Assembly: GCA_963693305.1 (NCBI GenBank) | Contig: OY855915.1 | Location: 17,735,222-17,799,221, forward strand | Length of the DNA stretch: 64,000 bases | Direction: 5' to 3' | Source of the DNA: Meandrina meandrites | Lineage: Eukaryota; Cnidaria; Anthozoa; Scleractinia; Meandrinidae | Part shown: piece by piece, positions 56,028 to 64,000 of the stretch | Layout: the number at the start of each line of letters is the position of its first letter | Numbering within the stretch: the first letter of the stretch is position 1 | The notes under the pieces: generated by a model | Told to the model about the DNA's origin: nothing | Database searches by the model: none | What the model saw: only the letters and a program-made list of their open reading frames with translations | Position numbers and translations under genes: made by a program

Positions 56028-56292
56028 TTTGACTAACAATAGACGGATCGGAACTGACCAATTACTGTTGACGGACTGAACACGAGTCTTACAGCCAATA
56101 ACATCACGGCTAAACTGACCAATCAGTTTCAACGGACCAGACTTATAACATCACCAACTGACAACAACGAACTCTTCACTTGACTCTGAAGATGACTTCC
56201 GCACAGGTTGTCGAAACGTCAGTCACCAACAACAGTTCTTCTCAGAACTACTCTCACCCGGACGATCACACTATACGAACAAAAGTCTTATA

Positions 56293-57528
56293 GTTTACTT
56301 ATTTTTAAAGCACAGCAAAAACGCAATTTCGTCGGATGAAATCCGCTCTAGCTGATACTCGTTTTGACAATTATGCAAATTTTCGAAAAGTAAATATATC
56401 AGTTTTATCGTTTATTTAAATAGACTCCACAGATACGTACAGTGTGTTCTTTTATTCGTCTCCCGAGAGTGCGAAACTGCGCCCTGACTCAAATAAACAG
56501 TTTCTTTCACTATCACGCAAGAAATTTCATACATAAAATCCTTTGCTTATTATTCGCTAAAATGTTTGGCATTTATGCAAATTCTTAGAAAAAGAGATAC
56601 ACATCGAAAAGCGGAAATCACATATCGAAGCAGAGAATTGTTTATTTGGCGAAAACTCTGAATCTAAAATATAAAATAATCACTTTTTGGCTATTTTCCT
56701 TGTTAGAATCTAACATTTTTTCCTAATTTGTGCCAACAAAGAGCGCGTGACCATAGCGGATGACGTGACAAATTGCAGCTTTGGTCGCAAAAACGCAACT
56801 CAAATACTCGCTGAAGTCGCTTCTGAATCTGTAGATCCCAGAATTTTTTTTGTGGATATGAAAAGGTACTAGTGGTTAATTGCCACTTAGCAGCACACAT
56901 TTTTTGGAAATTAACCGCCGCCTTTCCGAGATAAATATTTCGCAAAAAGTGGTTAAAAATGCAAAGGGAAGTTTTGAAGTTTGCTTGCTGCAAATTGTTT
57001 TTTGCACTGCAACTTTAAAAATGCTTTAGAAAGTTCGATAATGGCTTATCACAAGTCTATATAAGTCCAGGTGATAGAATCTTAAAGAGAGCAGCTTTCA
57101 AGAAGCGCGTTTATTTGTAAAGCTTGTTTAATTGTTGAGTGTATTATTTAACCCCATTTTTTGAAATTAACCGTCGGTTTTTTGGGGGGTGGTCTGATCT
57201 CGAAAACGAAAAGCTCTTGAAATCTAAGAATATTGCCTTTCAACATCACTGATCGAGTGTATAAAACAGCCAAAATATGGAAGAAATCGGGCGATCCCGA
57301 TCCGTGGCTTCTGCCCGGTTTACTCTGACAACGGCACTTAATAATGTGTTCGAATTAATGTTAGGATTACTGTAAAACTACATCTCTCTTTAACAGAGAT
57401 TTTTTTCCCGGCTTGGAAAAGTTTAGTCCTCCTTAAGATACCCTTATGGTATAATGCGACGTCTCAGACATTGGTCATGGAGTCACACTGCCACAAAGTG
57501 GACAGTCATGTCAATTAATTAAAGAAAA
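56293..57528. other. no gene seen; diverged relative of TTAA-element arm
   Basis: At 57,175-57,340 the words ggggggtggtctgatctc and tgcccggtttactctgac resemble 53,340-53,520 of the right arm, so an older relative is likely here. Nothing else recognised. Confidence 0.45.
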
Positions 57529-57642
57529 ATGAATGAATGAATGAATGAATGAATGAATGAATGAATGAATGAATGAATGAATGAATGAATGAATGAATGA
57601 ATGAATGAATGAATGAATGAATGAATGAATGAATGAATGAAT
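57529..57642 (-). repeat. (AATG)n microsatellite, probable LINE tail
   Basis: About 28 tetranucleotide units. It is followed on the plus strand by aataactttatttt, i.e. AATAAAGTTATT then (CATT)n on the minus strand, the same order as the other LINE tails here. Confidence 0.85.
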
Positions 57643-58689
57643 AACTTTATTTTAGTAGCAAAAAAGACTCCAATTACAAGCTGCAGCGCACCCGTGCTTA
57701 AAAAGAGAGAAAGCTGCCAGCCATCGTTTTTGGCACAGCCAATTTTAATCAACACAATGCTGTCGCAAATCTTCATCAAAAGTGATTAAAAGCCACTCCA
57801 GCGAAGAAATTTGCCAAAAGCCTCTAAGGATCTCCATGGGTATTTCCGACGACGAAACGATTACCGCTAAAAAACGAAGATTTCAAGATTCAAGCAAACG
57901 GTTAAACCGAGTTCGCGTAGTCAGATCGAAAATGACGATATAAACGCCTAAAAAAAAAAACAAAGTATTTACCATCCCTGCTCATCTCGCAATTTTTGAC
58001 ATTTGACGAGGTATCAAAAATGATTCCTTGTTATTGTCACGAGTATAAGGAAACGAACTCAGAGATACCCCTGAACCAGAAGAATAAAGATACTGATTAT
58101 AACAATAGTTCTAAAATAGTTACAATAGATACAGTTACATAAGTTTAGATTCGAGTCTACCCATACATTGCAAATAGACTAATGGCTCGATCAATTCATA
58201 AGCATAATAAATTTCTGCATTTAAAATTAATATTTTATTCTTGGGTTATGTTCTTCAAGGTTAACGTTTGAAAGTTAATCTGGATTTTTATTTATAACCA
58301 ATGAAAGTATTATATTCTAAAAACTACATCAATCTCCCGCATGAAAAACCAACTTTTCTTGCATGTACAATAAATCCCTTTGTTACTGGAAATCAACAGC
58401 GAAAGACAACTATATTTACTAAGGTCAGCAGTATTTAAGCAACGCGGAAACTGTTGGGAGATCACATGGTTTTCTTAAAAACGGAGGGAGGATCAGCCTT
58501 AACTGAAAGGCATTAAAGGGGGCTCAGAAAAAATTAGAATTTCAGGTGGTGGAAGGATCACCATAAATAATAAAAAACCTAACCCTAACCCTAACGGTGT
58601 AGCAACAAAAATCCACCGCACTCCCCCCCTCGCCCCCGCCCCCCCAACCCAATGCGATACCGATAAACAATGACTGGTCCCTTGGTGAT
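57643..58689. other. no gene seen
   Basis: Possibly a LINE 3' UTR remnant at the left end. A short telomere-like run is listed separately. Nothing else recognised. Confidence 0.4.
58578..58595. repeat. short (CCCTAA)n run
   Basis: cctaaccctaaccctaac, three units of the TTAGGG-type telomere repeat used by cnidarians and vertebrates. Too short to say more than interstitial telomere-like sequence. Confidence 0.6.
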
Positions 58690-58692
58690 TAC

Positions 58693-59568
58693 CTCATCAT
58701 CATCATATACTTTATTTAAGCACGGTAAAAACATCAGTTACAAGTTAAGAATGATTACATCACATTAAAAAAATAAAACTGATTTATATGTTTGCCGTGT
58801 GGGAGCACGAGGGAGACATCAGGCAATTGATAAGTCTTTTAAAGTGGCTAAAGGATCTAGCAGCTCTGGCATCGTGGGGAAGGCTATTCCACAACTGTGC
58901 CCCACTGTAAAAGAAACTTCGTTTTAAAAAATCAGTACGGGTCTTTGGTAGAGCTAACTTATTCGCCTTGTCTCTAAGATTATATCCTGTGCTGAATGGT
59001 TTAAATAGGTCTTGTAAGTACTCCGGAGCTTGTTTATTTATGGTTTTAAACATTATTTTCGCTTTATGCTTTTTCCTTCTGGTATAGAGGGAATCCCATC
59101 CTAACTTTAATCGAAGGACGGTAGCACTAGAATAGAAATCCGACTTCGTAATGATCCTAATGGCGCGATTCTGTAACTTTTGTAATTTATCAGTCAGTTC
59201 ATTGCTGAGACCATCCCACACAGGACAGCAATAGTCGAAATACGGTTCAATGAGAGCTCTATATAGCAAAATAGCTGAATTTTCGCAAATGAATGGCCTC
59301 AGCCTTTTAAGAGCACCTATACCAGAGGAAACTACCCTAGCAATCTCATTGACCTGTTTGGTCCATGACAAATGTTGGTCAATGTGGATTCCCAGGGATC
59401 TAGTGTGGCAGACTCTATTAATCTGTTGGCCTTCAATATGAATGTTTATTGAATGGTTGGCGGTATTTGAAAGCCTCTGACGCGAGCCAATAAACATAAG
59501 CTCGGTTTTAGCAATATTTAAACTTAATTTATTTACCGTCAGCCATTCGTGAAGGTTAACTGAGATTG
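58693..59568 (-). mobile_element. CR1-like LINE, 5'-truncated
   Basis: Minus strand: RT C-terminal coding sequence to a stop at 58,784, then a 3' UTR with ccgtgcttaaataaagt and an (ATG)n tail at about 58,693-58,706. Its 3' UTR matches the fragment at 7,901-8,156, so both belong to one subfamily but with different tails. Confidence 0.85.
58784..59568 (-). pseudogene. LINE reverse transcriptase, C-terminal part
   Basis: About 260 codons open from the truncation point: LHEWLTVNKLSLNIAKTELM, LGIHIDQHLSWTKQV, LQKLQNRAIRIIT, LWNSLPHDARAARSF. The catalytic part and endonuclease are missing, so it is a dead-on-arrival copy. Confidence 0.85.
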
Positions 59569-60633
59569 CATTATGATACCCTTACAATGATTTTTGGAAG
59601 GAGAACTCACTGTATTTGGAGAAACTAGCTTGGTCCTCTGTCCTCTATAATTAAGTACTGAACTTCTTTTTGGCAAAAATTTCTTATTCTCTGAATACAA
59701 CCCTTTTTTACTGTACGAGCTGTTCACAACATCTAGTGACGTCTGACTCAAAAATCATGCTCGAGCTCTTTTATTGGGACCACGTATAAACTGTCAATCA
59801 TCTGTCAAAATGTCAAAACTCTTGATTTATGCTTACGCAATGACCTGCGCAGTCCATTCTACAAACAGGTGCAGCTGCGTAGAATACTACTTTCATGAAC
59901 GTTCCTTCCCGTGAGTAAACATTGTCAAAATCTTTTTCTTTCCAAAGTTTTACTACTATCCCGAGAATGGCTGGTCAAAACAAAACAATACAAGCAATAT
60001 AAAAGTTACAGAGAACATTTTTACAGAATAAAATTATACTTAAGTAACAAGATTGTACAAAAAAGTTCAACTAAAGATTGTTGTGAAAGCAATTCAAACA
60101 AACCACTTTACAAGATACTTCGGAGAAGAAAAGGCTTATAACTACACTAGCTCTGACCCAACCCACTTCCATATTTCAATACTAAGTTGTTTACGATTTT
60201 CAAGTCGAGCCAAAAGTCTTTTCATCTGTTCCTGTACAAACAGAATGCTAAAGAATACTTATCTTTTAATTAACACATCGTACCAATAATTTATTCCTGG
60301 CACGTTCAACTCAAGTTTTAAGGATAATTATTTTTAATAGGCTAACCTCGCTACAGCTTCGCCTCGGATAAAGCATAGTTTGAACTTAGAAGAAGTACTA
60401 ACGTTCAAAAGTTAATCTGGATTTTGAATTGAAAATATTATATTCTGATGAAAATGTAACTTTTTTTAAAATGTACAAGATAGTGAAAACAGGTGTATAT
60501 CGATTACCTTAAAGAGGGTCATTATCAGCATCTAGGCGCCGTCTTCTATGTTAACAGCACTAAAAAGGGTGACCGAAAGTCGTAAATTTACATAAAAAAA
60601 TGAAGCACTTTTTAAGACGGCTCTTAAAAAAGG
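59569..60633. other. no gene seen
   Basis: A 70-codon minus frame at 59,539-59,751 (SKKGLYSENKKFLPKRSS) adjoins the LINE. It has no known motif. Nothing else recognised. Confidence 0.4.
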
Positions 60634-61227
60634 TCAATAGATCGTTTTCACGTGACGTCATCAGGTACCAAAATCCAAAACTAAAGAGACACCATAGTTT
60701 TTATCCACATCAGGCATAAGAGGTACTAAAATTGTATCTATTTGCGACTTTTCAGCTCCGTAGCGTCCTTCGTTTAAAAACCAGTGCAATTTGAATTTCA
60801 GAGTAATGGCGGTGCGTGACACGCAGTTACGATCGTGTTTGTCAAAAAATATACATTTATCTTGTGATTTTTAGCCATTTGAGAAGTTAAAGTAGCAGGA
60901 AATATGTTTATGCAAATGTTTGTTTCTCAAATACCGATAATCACTGGCCTAGATGATCAAAGTAAGTTCCAGGTGTTTACAGTATTTTCCGGCCGCCATA
61001 TTGGTGTACCACGGATGTACACCAATATGGCGAATCCATACTGGGCTCTGTAAATTTGTGCAAAACATTTCGACGAATATCTAAAGTTTGGGACAGCGCA
61101 CAGACCTAAAATTTGGAGAAATTACTTCTTTACTTCTGTCCTATAATATCCTATTTTCTTGAAATCATTCACTCAATAGTTTTTCGATTTATATTTTTGT
61201 TGCGTGACAGTGAAAACGATCTATTGA
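60634..61227. mobile_element. TIR element, 594 bp
   Basis: Perfect 18-bp inverted ends tcaatagatcgttttcac, and an internal palindrome around 60,996-61,032 (gccatattggtgta / tacaccaatatggc). No coding capacity. Target duplication not resolved. Confidence 0.75.
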
Positions 61228-61268
61228 ACTAACAATTGAACTCACAATTGGCCTCGCTCCCAATGTGT

Positions 61269-61341
61269 GGCGTTAAAGCTCACTTGGTAGAGCATCGCAC
61301 CGGTATCGCGGAGGTCACGGGTTCAAATCCCGTTGAAGCCC
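61269..61341 (+). tRNA. tRNA-like sequence (GGT anticodon), probable SINE or pseudogene
   Basis: Folds to exact tRNA lengths: acceptor ggcgtta/tgaagcc (one mismatch, one wobble), D stem gctc/gagc, anticodon stem tcgca/cgcgg, T stem acggg/cccgt with loop ttcaaat. Positions 34-36 are GGT, which would read Thr ACC. Position 33 is C where real tRNAs have U, and the stems have mismatches. The A box (gctcacttgg) and B box (ggttcaaatcc) are good, and a T-run follows at 61,345. Likely the head of a tRNA-derived Pol III repeat, not a working tRNA. Confidence 0.6.
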
Positions 61342-61464
61342 TGATTTTTTTTTTTCAGGCTTTTTTATTCCAATTGCTTAAATTGGAAATTCACTGCGAT
61401 GATCACTTATCACCTTCATATATATCTGCAGTTTATATATGAATGAATATACATTACGTCAATT

Positions 61465-61605
61465 CAAGAACTGTTAAAAGTGCACTTTTAACGACTCTTA
61501 AAAGTGACAATTTTAAGAACTGTTTTAAGTGGCAATTTTAAGAACAGTTTAAAGTGGTAGTTTTAAGGCCTTTTAAGAGTCCAAAAAGTGGCAAGTTCAA
61601 GTTAA
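61465..61605 (+). repeat. degenerate repeats of aagtggcaattttaag type
   Basis: Five or six imperfect copies of a 25-35-bp word built from ttttaag, aactgtt and aagtgg. No function seen. Confidence 0.5.
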
Positions 61606-62225
61606 GTTTACGACTTTTGTTGTTCCCCTTCATTATATAAGGCACTTTTTGGTTACAATTTTTAGTGATTTTTACATAGAGGACTTGGCCTAAATGAAGC
61701 TAATAATCAAAATATTGTGCTCTGTCACGCGAGTTACGCGTCTTGCGTTACATACCAACTGAGCATTGTATTTCTAGAGTATTATGGGATAGAACGCTCC
61801 ATGTGTTTGTCGAGAGATTGTATAATCGTGTCGCCGGTGAAAACGCTTGATCTTTTCACCGCGAAATTTTACTGTGATTAAAACTGGTTACACCGCTGAT
61901 GAAGGACCTACGTCTCGTTTGTTTCGGAAAACATTCATATGGATCAGGGTTTGACGGATCAGAACATATTACCTTAATGATTACCTACCTGCTGTTGAGC
62001 TACGATTACCTTAATTCAGCAGTTTGTACTATGAACTAGTGTGAAGTATCGTTTTAAGGTTTATTGTACAATAAAGAAGATTTGTTGAGTTCCAAAGACG
62101 TTCCCTGGTCTTTCTCTGTGTTGCGCAAGGTAAAGCAGAGGAACGAGTTCCCTGTACCGCTGGTATACTGAAACGAGTACCGGCTGCCAAGCCCACGTCT
62201 CTACCGAGTTATTATATGTCTAAAC

Positions 62226-62290
62226 GAGCTCTTGAGCTCTTCTGTGTAACGTGGGTAAATAAATTACATTTACATTTACATTTACATTTT
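62226..62290 (+). mobile_element. LINE-type 3' end with (ATTTAC)n tail
   Basis: Hairpin gagctc-tt-gagctc, then AATAAA at 62258-62263 and four to five ATTTAC units. Same order as the other LINE ends, but no coding sequence was recognised upstream, so the assignment is by architecture only. Confidence 0.5.
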
Positions 62291-64000
62291 TTATTTTTTT
62301 TTTTCACGGCAAACGGCAAACGGGAGATTACCTTTCAAGTCATTACATTTTTATCGAATTTTAAAATAAATTCCTCAGAAAAATAGGGAAAAAATCACAC
62401 CTTCACGACAAACACAAACCTGCTCATTTCAGCGCACAAATAGCAAACGGCGGATGGCAGAAATTATTTGAATTTTTGCCATTCGCGGAAAGAAACAAAA
62501 AATGTCATGAATATATCTCTCTATTTTCCCCGCTACGCAACGGATCGCATTGTTTGCCGAACCATTTTGTCCGCTCACTCGTCAAGAGCTTACGCTGTTA
62601 ACTGAGTTATTTGTCGACGGAGATTTAGCTCAATTTGTTGCTGAAGAGAGATATTTATTTGGCTGTGACTTACATTGAGTACACTGCCATGCAGTGATTT
62701 TAGTTCATAAAACGAATATCTGCTTTAAAAAAATATTTGCCAAAAAGGTGCGACGAAAACGAAGTCTTGGAGAGGCTTGCCTCTCGTGGCTGTCACTAAG
62801 CGTTCACAAAGAATGCTGTTTGGCCTGCATAAAACAGGTTTCAAGCCTGGCCAACACATTGTATTCTCTAGAGAACTTCACGGAAGGTTTATTTTGTATG
62901 AAAATCTCTATTCACTTGGCTGGAGCCAAAACACAATTCAACTGAACTTAAGTACAGTGTAACCATAGTTAATAGAGGAGACTGGTTATGAAACCCGGCG
63001 AACTTCAAAGAAATATCTCTTTGTTATGGTTTTTGCATCGTCACGTGGCATTGACCCTGCACAAGCAAAATTTCAAGATGGCGTCTCGAGTGAGTTCTAT
63101 TCGAAGCGTGGTTGAATCCACTGTGAAAGTTGGCTTGTTCTGGTTGAAAATGAGTCAAAAACCATAAGTTTTACAAGATAAAAGATCTTCGATTGCAATA
63201 CCAGGCGATAATTCCGCTGCCTTCGGCTGTGGATCACGCAGAAGGAGAAGAGAAATCGACATTTGGAAGCTATTCGCACCAACACTTAGAGGCACACATA
63301 GGAAATGGAAGAAAGGCTGGCTGAACAAAATAGCCGAGCCGAGAGTGATAGGGTACTGTTTATCTGTGTAAATTATTTTGAAGCGAAAGACACAGAAATA
63401 TGTATAAGGTTTGTTTGACCATAGCATAGTACTAAGTAGAAGGGAAGGTGTTTATACCCACCATCGCATGACCTCGCATGCATACAAATTTCGATTTCAC
63501 TGTAAAGAGAAAGTTTCTTTCTCGAATATCTTTCTTTCCTTACAATTTTATTTTATTACTGTCCAACGCATTTGTAAATGGTTGTTTTTTAATAGTCTCT
63601 CCTTGTATAATTTTGTTTTGTTCTTATTAATAAGAATAAAAGTGTTCCTGTTGTGAGTCAGAGGCTGACCCATTGCAATATCTTCACACATATGCATAGG
63701 TAATGAAACAGTAAACATTCATGTCACAGTAACAGTTGTTCTTTTTTTATGTAGGGATTTCTTTTTCATTTCCATATAGCAGTAAACTCTTCGAGTCACA
63801 GATTGCTGATCATAATAAAAATTTCTCCTTGTAATATCCATATTACCTGTACTCCATCACATGTATCTTAAAAGTTGAAATAAATCTTCCTCCTATAACT
63901 GTTAGAAATATGAACTTATTTTGTTGATCATGGGTTTTCTCCTGCCCTGGTCTGCAAGAGGCTCATTTGCAAAAAGGTCTTCCTTGTTGTCACTACAGGT
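62291..64000. other. no gene seen
   Basis: Short frames only. ATGGCGTCTCGA followed by GTGAGT at 63,079-63,096 could be a start exon with a splice donor, but nothing downstream supports it. Confidence 0.4.

Larger units (their letters stand above)
55331..56280 (+). mobile_element. Penelope-like element fragment, head-to-head
   Basis: Flanked by a 12-bp duplication aaaagtcttata (55319-55330 and 56281-56292). Inverted arms 55,363-55,611 and 56,032-56,280, both 249 bp without gaps, carry the typical Penelope-like terminal word gacgtttcgac. Between them lie an RT fragment on the minus strand and an endonuclease fragment on the plus strand. So two 3' portions of one element point away from each other. 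Confidence 0.85.

Noticed and set aside
57519..57779. ORF with HSFI repeats
   Set aside because: Translation of the (AATG)n microsatellite.
63079..63096. ATGGCGTCTCGA before GTGAGT as a first coding exon
   Set aside because: Only four codons and no downstream exon, acceptor or homology visible.

Overview
The window looks like part of an animal nuclear genome, most likely a cnidarian and probably an anthozoan or coral. The reasons are AT-rich DNA crowded with small fold-back elements, intronless class A GPCRs in a tandem family, CR1/L2-like LINEs with microsatellite tails, a Penelope-like element with a GIY-YIG endonuclease, a Copia element primed by initiator tRNA-Met, and a tRNA-like Pol III repeat. 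The lineage call is an inference from style and repeat content. No single-copy housekeeping gene was seen.

1-42,300: a tandem array of duplicated GPCR units, all transcribed from the minus strand. Two copies (25,597-26,625 and 31,442-32,470) look intact. One (4,180-5,208) is open but damaged in TM6. One runs off the left edge with a frameshift. Four more places hold fragments (7,712-7,895; 23,430-23,787; 37,059-37,385; 40,468-40,801). Each unit carries 2-3 kb of recognisable shared non-coding sequence, so the segment was duplicated, not just the gene. LINE ends, MITEs and a Copia element have been inserted between and inside units.

11,962-23,239: a Copia LTR retrotransposon with 212-bp LTRs, a PBS, a PPT, and a gag-protease-integrase-RT-RNaseH polyprotein broken by several frameshifts and stops. 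Inside its RNase H region sits a 6.7-kb element (16,171-22,885). It has a 6-bp target duplication (GCGATC), about 1.54-kb terminal inverted repeats with 41-bp subterminal tandem repeats, and a compact TATA-driven gene for an unrecognised 164-aa acidic protein. Its ends resemble Maverick/Polinton ends, but no Polinton enzyme gene is present. This is the best candidate for an undescribed system.

42,519-54,787: a second large inverted-repeat element (12.3 kb, arms about 1.2 kb, TTAA target duplication) carrying a nearly complete CR1-like LINE. Each arm holds a different MITE absent from the other arm, so each arm supplies the empty site for the other's insertion.

55,331-56,280: a Penelope-like fragment in head-to-head inverted arrangement with a 12-bp target duplication. 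57,529-64,000: repeats, a 5'-truncated LINE on the minus strand, a 594-bp TIR element, a tRNA-like sequence and a LINE-type tail, with no convincing host gene.
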